Origin: Massilia sp. YIM B02763
GTDB lineage: Bacteria > Pseudomonadota > Gammaproteobacteria > Burkholderiales > Burkholderiaceae_D
Reading direction: 5' to 3'
DNA length: 64,000 bases
Assembly (NCBI RefSeq): GCF_030412015.1
Contig: NZ_JASNRD010000011.1
Span: 49,861-113,860, forward strand
Shown: positions 56,359 through 64,000 of the stretch, piece after piece
How positions within the stretch are numbered: the stretch's first letter is position 1
Layout of the letters: each line of letters opens with the position of its first letter
Program-made: the position numbers and the translations under genes
Notes under the pieces: model-generated
Told to the model about the DNA's origin: nothing
The model's database searches: none
The model's input: only the letters and a program-made list of their open reading frames with translations

Positions 56359-56977
56359 GCTGCGCGAACGCCGCCGCGAATCCGGGCCCGGCCGCGTGAA
56401 CGCGCGGCACGCCCACGTCGAAGCTGCAATGGCGCAGCAGGGGCGCAGCCGCGAGGCCCGCGTCGGCCAGCATGCGTTCGGCACGCAGGGCGCCCAGCAT
56501 GCCGTCCAGCATGACGTGCTGCATGTCGAGGGCGGCGTTGTCGGTATGGCCGGCGTCGAGCACGCTGGGAGCGAACGCCATCGATGTGGCGCCATAGCGG
56601 ATCGCTTCGCGCATCGCGACGCGGGTGGCGCGCCGCAGCACCTCGCCATCCAGTGCCGCCGGCTCGCCCAGGCCGATCACGAGCACGGCGCGCGCCGCGA
56701 TGCCCGGCGGCGGCGTCGTCACCAGCAGCGTTTCCATCGGCTGCGCGCGGAAGGCGCCCGCCGTCCGCAGGCGCGCCAGCTGGCCGCCCAGCGCCTGGTC
56801 CAGCGCCAGCAGCCCGCCGCCCATGCCGGCGCCGCCCATCTCGTGCTCGAACATGCAGGCCACGCTGACGTCGACGGCGGCTTGCGCCGGGCCCCAGGCG
56901 ACGACGTCGAACACGACGCCGTCGCTGGTGCCGATGGGAAGCCGGATGGGGTTGGCGGTGTGGTCGGTATCGGTCAT
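56342..56977 (-). CDS. Stand-alone M17 leucyl-aminopeptidase N-terminal-domain protein
   Basis: 211 residues matching the macro-like N-terminal domain of M17 leucyl aminopeptidases (LARLRTAGAFRAQPMETLLVTTPP and RAVLVIGLGEPAALDGEVLRRA). The C-terminal zinc catalytic domain is absent, and the length and acceptable stop suggest this is the whole protein. In full enzymes this domain helps oligomerise and gate the active site; here it may regulate or bind nucleotides. Confidence 0.72.
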   Translation of the reverse strand: MTDTDHTANPIRLPIGTSDGVVFDVVAWGPAQAAVDVSVACMFEHEMGGAGMGGGLLALDQALGGQLARLRTAGAFRAQPMETLLVTTPPPGIAARAVLVIGLGEPAALDGEVLRRATRVAMREAIRYGATSMAFAPSVLDAGHTDNAALDMQHVMLDGMLGALRAERMLADAGLAAAPLLRHCSFDVGVPRVHAAGPGFAAAFAQLTQAS

Positions 56978-57121
56978 GTCGGCTTTACTCGATTCTTGCG
57001 TTGAGTCATGCTAACCTCGATCGAACGGCGGCGCATCGGCAAAAGGTCATGGTGCTGCGCAAACTGCGGCACGGTCGTTGCTGCAAGATCGATGTCTTGC
57101 TTTTCAGAACGAGAGGAAACC

Positions 57122-57730
57122 ATGTTCAAGAAACTGGCTGCGGAAGCACTGGGTATCAGCGATATCGGCGTCATCGTCGGACCGGCCGACTACAACAAGG
57201 TCGATGCCGACGACTACCTGTTCACGGAAGACGGCGAGCAGATCTTCTTTCTCATCAAGAGCAAGAAGGACGAGTACTGCTTCACCAATCTCGCCCTGGT
57301 CCACGTGGACGGCGATTCGGCCGTGTCGTCGAAACGCTCGATCAAGCGCTACGACTATTCGTCCCACCACATTGCCAACGTCAGCATCGAGACCGCCGGC
57401 ACGCTGGACATGGACATCGAGCTGAAGTTCAGCGTGGACGACGTCCGGTTTTCCATCGACGTGAAGAAGAGCTTCATCGAGCAGCTCAAGGATATCTATA
57501 AAGCCTTGATCACGATCGGCAAGCAGCAGCGGCGCGACGCCGTGTGCCGCGACAATGCGCTGCGCGCGCTGGAAGCGACGGGCTCCGTCCACAAGCTGAA
57601 CATCGCCCCGGGCGAAGGCGGCCTCGTCACCCAGTACGGCGAGCTGCTGAAGGCCTTGAACACGGCCATGCTCGATACGCACACCAAGCGCGACTTCAGC
57701 GACGTGTTCGCCAAATACATCCACAACTGA
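57122..57730 (+). CDS. PH-domain protein (YvbH/DUF1696-like)
   Basis: 202 residues beginning MFKKLAAEALG with an early IGVIVGPADYNKVDADDYLF block, the opening of bacterial PH-domain proteins. A second helical region with C-terminal YAKYIHN-like end may be the oligomerisation part. Cytosolic; function unknown. The ATG at 57122 follows GAGAGGAA; a longer frame from 57008 has an implausible Cys/Arg leader. Confidence 0.75.
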   Translation: MFKKLAAEALGISDIGVIVGPADYNKVDADDYLFTEDGEQIFFLIKSKKDEYCFTNLALVHVDGDSAVSSKRSIKRYDYSSHHIANVSIETAGTLDMDIELKFSVDDVRFSIDVKKSFIEQLKDIYKALITIGKQQRRDAVCRDNALRALEATGSVHKLNIAPGEGGLVTQYGELLKALNTAMLDTHTKRDFSDVFAKYIHN

Positions 57731-57754
57731 GATCGCGGGCGCCGCGCAAGCCGA

Positions 57755-59971
57755 TCAAGCCGTGCCGGCCGCCCCGTACATCCGCTCGAATTCCGCCGCC
57801 GGCACGGGCCGGCCCAGCAGGTAGCCCTGCAGTACGTCGCAGCCGCAGTCGGCCAGCAGGCTGCGCTGGGCCTCGTCCTCGACGTCCTCGGCGATGATGC
57901 CCAGGTCCAGCTTGCGCGCCAGCGCGACGATCGCCTCGACCAGGTGGCGGCCGTGCGCCGGCGCACCGTCGTCGTAGGGCGCGTGGACCAGGGCGCGGCC
58001 GATCTTCAGCGTCGCGAACGGGAAATCCTGCAGGTAGGCGAGGGACGACGGACCCGTGCCGAAATCGTCCAGCGCGAACTGCACGCCCAGTTCGTTCAGG
58101 CGCTGCATGCGCGGGATCAGGTCGGGCAGCTTGGCGGCGAACACGTTTTCCGTGATCTCCAGCGTCAGGCGGCCGGCCGGGGCGCCGCTGGCGGCCAGCA
58201 TGGCGGCCAGCGCGTCCGGGAAGTCGGGGTCGCGCAGCTGGCGCACGCTGACGTTGACGGCCAGCGGCAGCCCGGCCAGCCGCGGGTCGCGCGCCCAGCG
58301 CGCCAGCAGGCCGCAGCTTTCCTCCAGTACCTGCATGCCGATCGGGACGATGAGGCCCGAGGCCTCGGCCTGGCCGATGAATTCGCCGGCGCCGACCGGC
58401 GCCGCCATGTGGTCGCCGTCGCGCTGCCAGCGCACCAGGGCCTCGGCGCCGGCCAGGCGGCCGTCGGGCGCGAACTGCGGCTGGCAGTGCAGCACGAACT
58501 GGCGCCGCGCCAGGCCGTCGCGCAGCTGGCCGTCGAGCGCGGCCTGGCGCGCGGCCGCTTCCTGCATGCCGGGGTCGAAGAAGCGCATCGTGTTGCGGCC
58601 GTCGGCCTTGGCGCGGTACATCGCCAGGTCGGCCTGCTTGAGCAGGGTGTCGATGCCGGTGCGGTCGCCGTCGAACAGCGTGGTGCCGATGCTGGGGGAG
58701 GTCGAGCACTCGCAGGCGACCAGGTCGAAGGGCACGCCCAGCGCGTCGAGGATGCGCCGGCTCACCAGCTGGGCTTCGCCGATGGCGTCGTCCTTCGACG
58801 TGCCCAGGTTTTCCAGCACCACGACGAATTCGTCGCCGCCCAGGCGCGCCAGGTGGTCGGACTCGCGCAGCGCGGCGCGCAGGCGGGCGGCGACCTGGCG
58901 CAGCAGCATGTCGCCGACGTCGTGGCCCATGGTGTCGTTGAGCAGCTTGAAGTTGTCCAGGTCGAGGAACATCACGGCGCCATACTGCTGCGAACGGGCC
59001 GCGCGTGCCAGCACCTTGCCCAGTTCCTCGGTCAGGAAGCGGCGGTTCGGCAGGCCGGTCAGGTGGTCGAAGTAGGCCAGTTCGTAGATGCGCCGTTCGG
59101 CGTGCTTGCGCTCCGTGAGGTCGCCGGTGGTGCCGGACATGCGCAGCGCACGGCCTTCGGCGTCGCGCACGATGTAGCCGCGCGCCAGCACCGGCACGTC
59201 GTGGCCGGCCCGGTGGCGCAGGCGGAATTCGATGCCGAAGTGCTCGCGCCCGCTGTGCAGCAGCTCGGCGAGGAAGCCGGCGATGCGGGACTGGTCGTCC
59301 GGATGCGCCATGCGGATCCAGGTGGTGGCGTTGGCCTCCTGCTCGCCCGGCGCATAGCCGACCAGTTCCCACCAGCGCGGCGAATAGTAGGTGTCGCCGC
59401 TGACCATGTCCCAGTCCCAGGGGGCGTCGGTGGAGCCGCGCAGGGCGAGCGCCAGGCGCTGCTCGGACTGTTCCAGCGCCAGCCGCGTCGATTGCAGCGC
59501 GGTGCACTCGGTGAAGCAGACGATCGCGCGCAGGCGGCCGTCGTGCCGTTCGGGATAGGCGTTGGCCAGCATCCAGCGCACGCCGCCGGCGACCGGCGCA
59601 GGCAGGCCGACGACGAGGTCGCGCACCGGTTCGCCGGTACGCAGCACGTGGTTGGCGGGGAATTCGTGGGGCGGCATCGGCGTGCCGTCGGCGCGGACGA
59701 AATGCCAGGCCGGGACGGTCGCTTCCAGTCCGACCGCTTCGTCCGTCCCGCGACCGAGCAGTTCCAGCGCATGGCGATTGGCCGACAGCACATGCCCGTC
59801 GCTGCCGTGCACGACGACGCCGGCGGGCAGGTGATCGAGCAGGGGATCGAGAAGAGGCGCGAGCAGAGGCGCAGGCACCTCGGTGCCGGGGCGCGTGTCT
59901 CCCTGGGCGCGCTCTCGGGCAGGGTCGCGTAGCGGTTCCGTATGCATACGAATGTTCAGTTTTTTCTGCAT
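57755..59971 (-). CDS. PAS-PAS-GGDEF-EAL cyclic-di-GMP protein
   Basis: 738 residues: two PAS domains (about 35-160 and 165-290), GGDEF (intact GGDEF at 378-382, inhibitory-site RESD at 369-372) and EAL (510-512, Asn573, Glu608, Asp635-Asp636, Lys656, Glu695, Gln715). The usual LKID after the DDFGTG block is LKIG here, so Asp at 658 is replaced by Gly; DDFGTGY is DDFGTGP. Synthesis is therefore better supported than hydrolysis. A receiver gene lies directly upstream in the same direction. Confidence 0.9.
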   Translation of the reverse strand: MQKKLNIRMHTEPLRDPARERAQGDTRPGTEVPAPLLAPLLDPLLDHLPAGVVVHGSDGHVLSANRHALELLGRGTDEAVGLEATVPAWHFVRADGTPMPPHEFPANHVLRTGEPVRDLVVGLPAPVAGGVRWMLANAYPERHDGRLRAIVCFTECTALQSTRLALEQSEQRLALALRGSTDAPWDWDMVSGDTYYSPRWWELVGYAPGEQEANATTWIRMAHPDDQSRIAGFLAELLHSGREHFGIEFRLRHRAGHDVPVLARGYIVRDAEGRALRMSGTTGDLTERKHAERRIYELAYFDHLTGLPNRRFLTEELGKVLARAARSQQYGAVMFLDLDNFKLLNDTMGHDVGDMLLRQVAARLRAALRESDHLARLGGDEFVVVLENLGTSKDDAIGEAQLVSRRILDALGVPFDLVACECSTSPSIGTTLFDGDRTGIDTLLKQADLAMYRAKADGRNTMRFFDPGMQEAAARQAALDGQLRDGLARRQFVLHCQPQFAPDGRLAGAEALVRWQRDGDHMAAPVGAGEFIGQAEASGLIVPIGMQVLEESCGLLARWARDPRLAGLPLAVNVSVRQLRDPDFPDALAAMLAASGAPAGRLTLEITENVFAAKLPDLIPRMQRLNELGVQFALDDFGTGPSSLAYLQDFPFATLKIGRALVHAPYDDGAPAHGRHLVEAIVALARKLDLGIIAEDVEDEAQRSLLADCGCDVLQGYLLGRPVPAAEFERMYGAAGTA

Positions 59972-60070
59972 ACTATCAGTTCCTCGGCCGGTGTGGCGCG
60001 AGCATTGAACCGCCGAACGGGCGTTGCGCCGCGGCGTCGATCGCGGCGGCCGGACGCGATCGCGGTGACT

Positions 60071-60454
60071 TCAGGACGCCGGTTTCAGGTAGCGGCGCAG
60101 GCGCGCCAGCAGTTCCTGCGGCTGGAAGGGCTTGATGATGAAATCGTTGGCGCCGGCGTCCAGGGCGCGCACCGTGTCGCGCTCCGTGTTCTTGGCCGTC
60201 AGCATGAGGACGGGCACGTCGGCCCAGGCCGGCTGCGAGCGGATCAGGCCGATGATTTCGAAGCCGTCCACGAAGGGCAGCATCACGTCCAGCAGCACCA
60301 GGTCCGGCGGCGGCTGCGAGACGACGTGCTCGACGGCCGCGCGGCCATCCGCGGCGTGGGTGACGACATAGCCCTGGCGTTCGAGCATGAAGCTCAGCAC
60401 GTGGGCGATGTGGACGTCGTCCTCGACGACGAGAACGCTGGGTTGAGGGTTCAT
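60071..60454 (-). CDS. Single-domain response regulator
   Basis: 127 residues, receiver only. Acidic pocket EDD (11-13), phospho-acceptor Asp56 (LLDVMLP) and Lys in IIKPF are intact. No output domain. It is 99 bases upstream of the GGDEF-EAL gene on the same strand, so it may control that protein by interaction. Confidence 0.88.
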   Translation of the reverse strand: MNPQPSVLVVEDDVHIAHVLSFMLERQGYVVTHAADGRAAVEHVVSQPPPDLVLLDVMLPFVDGFEIIGLIRSQPAWADVPVLMLTAKNTERDTVRALDAGANDFIIKPFQPQELLARLRRYLKPAS

Positions 60455-60532
60455 GACGGAATGGCCATAAAAGTTGCATACGGGATTTAATTATACGCAC
60501 CCGATGTCACATTTTATGGCCATTGTGGCAGC

Positions 60533-60571
60533 AAAAAGACTGCCGGCGCCGCTTTTTTTCGCGGTGCCGGC
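60533..60571 (-). terminator. Terminator after pirin
   Basis: Arms 60542-60552 and 60561-60571 pair with one mismatch around a short A/T loop; on the minus strand a five-T run follows (60533-60537). It lies 13 bases after the pirin stop. Confidence 0.7.
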
Positions 60572-60583
60572 CCGATGCTGCGC

Positions 60584-61288
60584 TTACTCGCCCGGCAGGT
60601 CGAACAACAGCAGTTCGGCCGCTTCCGCGTGGTCCAGCACGAGCTTCGATTCGCGGCCGATCTTGAGCGCATCGCCGTCCTTGAGCGGCACGCCATTGAC
60701 GCTGACGTCGCCGCGGATCACGTGCACGTAGGCCAGGCGGCCCGGATCGAGCGCGTGCTCGACCTTGTCGCCTTCGTCCAGGATGCTGGCGTAGATCGAG
60801 GCGTCCTGGTGGATCAGCACGGACTCCTGGCGGCCGTCGCCGGACGCGATCAGGCGCAGCTTGCCCTGCTTGCTCTCGGCCGAGAAGTGCTTCTCCTCGT
60901 AGCTCGGCGCGATGCCCTTGACGTTCGGCTGGATCCAGATTTGCAGGAAGTGGACTTCCTCGGTCTGCGAGCCGTTGAATTCGCTGTGGCGCACGCCGCT
61001 GCCGGCGCTCATGCGCTGCACGTCGCCGTAGTGCAGCACGGAGCCGGTGCCCATGCTGTCCTTGTGTTCCAGCGCGCCGTCCAGCACGTAGGAGATGATC
61101 TCCATGTCGCGGTGGCCGTGCGTGCCGAAGCCGGCGGCCGGGGCGACGCGGTCTTCGTTGATGACCAGCAGGGGGCCGAAGCCGTTATGGCGCGGATCGT
61201 AATAGTCGGCGAAGGAGAAGCTGTGCTTCGATTTCAGCCAGCCGTGGTGGGCACCGCCCCGTTCTTCGCTCCTGCGTACTTCCATCAT
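60584..61288 (-). CDS. Pirin family protein
   Basis: 234-residue bicupin. Pirin metal ligands are complete: His57 and His59 in THGHRD, His101 and Glu103 in RHSEFN. Some bacterial pirins have quercetin dioxygenase activity, others regulate enzymes; the role here is not shown. The ATG at 61288 follows AAGGAG by six bases; Met2 is adjacent. Divergent from the secreted protein gene at 61440. Confidence 0.9.
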   Translation of the reverse strand: MMEVRRSEERGGAHHGWLKSKHSFSFADYYDPRHNGFGPLLVINEDRVAPAAGFGTHGHRDMEIISYVLDGALEHKDSMGTGSVLHYGDVQRMSAGSGVRHSEFNGSQTEEVHFLQIWIQPNVKGIAPSYEEKHFSAESKQGKLRLIASGDGRQESVLIHQDASIYASILDEGDKVEHALDPGRLAYVHVIRGDVSVNGVPLKDGDALKIGRESKLVLDHAEAAELLLFDLPGE

Positions 61289-61315
61289 GATAAGCTCCTT
61301 GATATCTGTTTCGAA

Positions 61316-61364
61316 TTTTTGCGATCTCGGTTTTTGCGATCGCCTGTCCATGGAAAACAGTATA
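61316..61364 (-). promoter_or_regulatory. Pirin promoter region with direct repeats
   Basis: TTTTTGCGATC occurs twice, at 61316-61326 and 61331-61341, 15 bases apart. On the minus strand TATACT (61359-61364) is a good -10, with no clear -35. The repeats would lie in the leader, possible regulator sites. Confidence 0.4.
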
Positions 61365-61439
61365 GGCAGGCCGAGGGCGAAAGAAAAACGAGTAATTTGG
61401 CCAGGTATCATCGAAAAAATTGAATATGAGGGAAGCGCG

Positions 61440-62072
61440 ATGAAGCAATGGATCGCCGTGCTGGGCCTGCTGGCGGCAGCGCAGGTGCAGGCGCAGAACG
61501 AGTTGCCACATCTGGCGCGCGTGGCGGCGCCGGCTGGCGAGAAGGTTGACTTCTATGAGAATTCCAGGGGCTGCCCGGAGGGCGGCGACGCCTGCCGCAA
61601 CGATCGCCGCGCCGAGCCTGGCGAGGAGTTGCTGATCACCGGGTCGCGGGACGAATGGCGCCATGCCTGGTCGAAAGGCTGGGTACGCGCTGCGCTTCTG
61701 GCGGACGTGCCCGCCGATGCGCAACCGGCATGGGACGGGATCTGGGTCGCGACCGAGGCGCCGGAGAACCACCCGGCTCGCATTGCGATTGCCTGCCGTG
61801 CAGGCGGCTGCCGCGTCGACGGTGAAGCCAAATGGACCAACGGCGCCCTGCCGAATGGCGAGCGGATCGAGAACCTGGGCAGCATGCAAGGACCGCTCCG
61901 CGTCGATGGCAACCGCGGCCGCTTCAACGATGGCAACCCGCTGATGCCGGACATCGGCTGCAAGGCGGACTTCGTGCGCCTTGGCCGCTACCTGGTCGTA
62001 CAGGACAACGGCCAGTGCGGGGGGTATAACGTGCGTTTCGATGCCGTCTATACGCTCGACGGCAAGCCCTAG
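61440..62072 (+). CDS. Secreted hypothetical protein
   Basis: 210 residues with a signal peptide (cleavage near AQAQ at about 20) and six Cys in the mature part (for example CRAGGCRV). A central segment (KVDFYENSRG, GEELLITGSRDEWRHAW) resembles an SH3-like envelope module, but this is uncertain. No family named. The ATG at 61440 follows GAGGGAAG. Its last four bases overlap the DUF3820 gene on the other strand. Confidence 0.7.
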   Translation: MKQWIAVLGLLAAAQVQAQNELPHLARVAAPAGEKVDFYENSRGCPEGGDACRNDRRAEPGEELLITGSRDEWRHAWSKGWVRAALLADVPADAQPAWDGIWVATEAPENHPARIAIACRAGGCRVDGEAKWTNGALPNGERIENLGSMQGPLRVDGNRGRFNDGNPLMPDIGCKADFVRLGRYLVVQDNGQCGGYNVRFDAVYTLDGKP

Positions 62073-62281
62073 CCGCGGCGCAGCGGGTCGAGCAAGCCGC
62101 GCAGCGCGTTGTGATCCAGCTCGTACATGAGCTCGAGCAGCTCGCCCAGCTCCCCCTTCGGGAAGCCTTCGCGCGCGAACCAGCCCAGGTAGTGGCCGGG
62201 CAGGTCGGCGATCTTCGTGCCCTTATACTTACCGAAGGGCATGTCGCGGGTCAGCAGCAGTTGCAGGTGTTCGGGTTTCAT
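62069..62281 (-). CDS. DUF3820 family protein
   Basis: 70 residues. MPFGKYKGTKIADLPGHYLGWF is the signature of this small family of unknown function. Start ATG at 62281 has a weak ribosome-binding site; the frame extends upstream to 62362 without further conserved sequence. Divergent from the DUF1810 gene. Confidence 0.78.
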   Translation of the reverse strand: MKPEHLQLLLTRDMPFGKYKGTKIADLPGHYLGWFAREGFPKGELGELLELMYELDHNALRGLLDPLRRG

Positions 62282-62361
62282 GGCGCGTACTCTAGCAAAT
62301 CGCGGACCGAACATCGCGGACATCGCAACAGGGGTAGGATGCGCACGAAGGAGGAAGGGCA

Positions 62362-62784
62362 ATGGACACCGATTTCGATCTCGAGCGCTTCGTGACGGCC
62401 CAGCAGGGCGTGTACGAGGCGGCGCTGGCCGAACTGCAGGCCGGCCGCAAGCGCAGCCACTGGATGTGGTTCATCTTTCCCCAGGTGGCGGGCCTGGGGC
62501 GCAGCGAGATGGCGCAACGCTACGCGATCCGCAGCAGCGACGAGGCGGCCGCCTACCTGGCCCACCCCGTGCTGGGGCCGCGCCTGCGCACCTGCGCGCA
62601 GGCGGTGCTGGCGCACGGCGACCGCGCCATCGAGGACATCTTCGATGCGCCCGACGACCTCAAATTCCACTCCAGCATGACGCTGTTCGCCGACGTCGCG
62701 CCCGACGAAGCCGTGTTCCAGGACTGCCTGGACCGCTTCTTCGACGGCGCAGGCGACCCGGCCACGCTGTCCCGGCTGGAGTAG
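62362..62784 (+). CDS. DUF1810 family protein
   Basis: 140 residues. HWMWFIFPQVAGLGRSEMAQRYAI is the family signature, and the length is full. Cytosolic, no function known. A GAAGGAG-type site precedes the ATG. Confidence 0.88.
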   Translation: MDTDFDLERFVTAQQGVYEAALAELQAGRKRSHWMWFIFPQVAGLGRSEMAQRYAIRSSDEAAAYLAHPVLGPRLRTCAQAVLAHGDRAIEDIFDAPDDLKFHSSMTLFADVAPDEAVFQDCLDRFFDGAGDPATLSRLE

Positions 62785-62856
62785 GGCGCGGCGCCTGTCC
62801 CGGGCCGGCCGCGCGCGGCTGGCCGGACGCGCACGCTTGCCCGCCGTGTTGTTGCG

Positions 62857-62862
62857 TATAAT
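62857..62862 (+). promoter_or_regulatory. TATAAT box of the NYN gene
   Basis: A perfect -10 hexamer 42 bases before the ATG at 62904. A -35 match is weak (TTGCCC at 14 bases). Confidence 0.45.
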
Positions 62863-62903
62863 CGCTGGATAGCTTGTCCACCAATCATTACACAACAACA
62901 ATC

Positions 62904-64000
62904 ATGGCTTCATCTTCAGAAAACATCAGCATGGCGGTGTTCTGCGACTTCGAGAACGTCGCACTCGGCGTGCGCGATGCGAATTACGAGAAATTCGACA
63001 TCAAGCCCGTCCTCGAACGCCTGCTGCTCAAGGGCAGCATCGTCGTCAAGAAAGCCTATTGCGACTGGGACCGCTATAAAAGCTTCAAGGGCCCGATGCA
63101 CGAGGCGAACTTCGAGCTGATCGAGATCCCGCACGTGCGCCAGTCCGGCAAGAACTCGGCCGACATCCGCCTCGTCGTGGACGCGCTCGACCTGTGCTAC
63201 ACCAAGTCGCACGTCGACACCTTCGTCATCGTCTCGGGCGACTCCGACTTTTCGCCGCTGGTGTCCAAGCTGCGCGAGAACGCCAAGCGCGTGATCGGCG
63301 TGGGCGTCAAGCAATCGACCTCGGACCTGCTGGTCGCGAACTGCGACGAATTCATCTTCTACGACGACCTGGTGCGCGAGATCCGCCGCGCCGCCGCCAA
63401 GCGCGACGAGCGCAAGGGCCAGCCGCAACAGGGCCGCCGCCCGGCTTCGGACGAGGGCAACCGCAAGCGCGAGGAAATGGAAACCCGCAAGCTGCAGGCG
63501 CTGGAAATGGTGGTCGAGACCTTCGACGCGCTGGTGGCCGAACGCGGCGACACCGGCAAGATCTGGGCCTCGCTGCTGAAGGACACGCTGAAGCGCCGCC
63601 GTCCGGACTTCAACGAGACCTATTTCGGTTTCCGCACCTTTGGCAACCTGCTGGAAGAAGCGCAGACGCGCGGCCTGTTCGAATTCGGGCGCGACGAAAA
63701 ATCCGGCACCTATGTCTACCGCAGCGCCAACGCCCGCGCCGCCGAGGCGGACGTGCTGCCGGCGGCGACGGTCGCCGACCCGGCCGAGATGCCGAGCGAA
63801 GACGTCGTGCTGGAGACCGTGGCCGAGCTGGCCGCGCCGGCACGCGAGCCGCGCCGCCGCGGCGGCCGTGGACGCAAGGGCCGCGAGCAGGCGGAGCAGC
63901 CGACGATGGAGCAGGGCCGCGAGGCGGCCACGCCGCTGGCGACCGACGATGCCGGCAGCGGCACCTGGCCGGCGCCGACGCCGGACCTGGCCGAAGCCCA
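62904..64000 (+). CDS. NYN-domain nuclease-like protein with LOTUS domain (cut by window end)
   Basis: Only the first 365 codons are in the window. NYN domain at about 8-165 with the acidic residues of a PIN-like metal site (FCDFENVA, SADIRLVVDAL, SGDSDFSPLV). A LOTUS/OST-HTH-like domain follows at about 200-275, then an acidic and Arg/Gly-rich tail (REPRRRGGRGRKGRE). NYN-LOTUS proteins are thought to act on RNA. ATG at 62904 has no strong ribosome-binding site but starts the conserved region. Confidence 0.88.
   Translation, partial: MASSSENISMAVFCDFENVALGVRDANYEKFDIKPVLERLLLKGSIVVKKAYCDWDRYKSFKGPMHEANFELIEIPHVRQSGKNSADIRLVVDALDLCYTKSHVDTFVIVSGDSDFSPLVSKLRENAKRVIGVGVKQSTSDLLVANCDEFIFYDDLVREIRRAAAKRDERKGQPQQGRRPASDEGNRKREEMETRKLQALEMVVETFDALVAERGDTGKIWASLLKDTLKRRRPDFNETYFGFRTFGNLLEEAQTRGLFEFGRDEKSGTYVYRSANARAAEADVLPAATVADPAEMPSEDVVLETVAELAAPAREPRRRGGRGRKGREQAEQPTMEQGREAATPLATDDAGSGTWPAPTPDLAEA

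Noticed and set aside
1..64000. CRISPR array, prophage or intact insertion sequence
   Set aside because: No regular spaced repeats, phage structural genes or complete transposase were found; only the truncated TnsB-like gene.

Overview
The window is high-GC DNA with dense genes, short spacers and few AT-rich islands. The order tpiA - secG - tRNA-Leu - nuoA to nuoN - DUF2818, together with a phasin, a PEP-CTERM protein and abundant two-component and c-di-GMP proteins, suggests a betaproteobacterium of the Oxalobacteraceae (Massilia/Telluria-like). This identification is inferred from gene content and order; no database was searched.

Region 1 (1-22.5 kb) is core metabolism. An SGNH hydrolase diverges from a quinone oxidoreductase. 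Then come tpiA, secG, tRNA-Leu(GAG) and a complete 14-gene complex I operon (nuoA-nuoN) with translational overlaps (nuoC/D, nuoE/F, nuoJ/K). It closes with a DUF2818 membrane protein and a terminator-like hairpin. A Nudix hydrolase, a secreted HExxH protein and the isoprenoid genes ispD and ispF follow.

Region 2 (22.6-29 kb) is mixed: an MFS transporter, a SugE/Gdx-type SMR exporter, a PhyH-type dioxygenase, a LysR regulator diverging from a TerB-like protein, an FMN reductase, and a voltage-gated-type potassium channel with an added zinc ribbon.

Region 3 (29-35.3 kb) is the most interesting accessory block. A minus-strand operon encodes a Tat-exported flavin amine oxidase, a cytochrome c, a secreted RidA and a TonB-dependent receptor. 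Together they look like a self-contained periplasmic amine-oxidation and uptake module. Upstream are an AT-rich island with repeated 9-mers and a truncated TnsB/Mu-type transposase.

Region 4 (35.4-47 kb) holds a phasin, an acyltransferase-3 membrane protein, a repeat-rich lipoprotein, an SDR gene with a divergent-looking but co-directional TetR regulator (both promoters carry the same palindrome), a LytS/LytTR pair, a large hybrid kinase and a second kinase that looks like a copy of one of its modules.

Region 5 (47-64 kb) holds a PEP-CTERM protein, a phosphocholine-type phospholipase C with a convincing Pho box, an FHA membrane protein paired with a trypsin-like protease, ribA, a cache/PAS kinase with a GNAT gene, a lone M17 N-terminal domain protein, a PH-domain protein, a GGDEF-EAL protein with its receiver, pirin, small conserved proteins (DUF3820, DUF1810) and a NYN-LOTUS protein cut by the window end.

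A family of long intergenic palindromes (about 85 bp) occurs twice, after tpiA and after ispF, with a shorter relative at the window start. No rRNA, CRISPR array, prophage or intact insertion sequence was seen.
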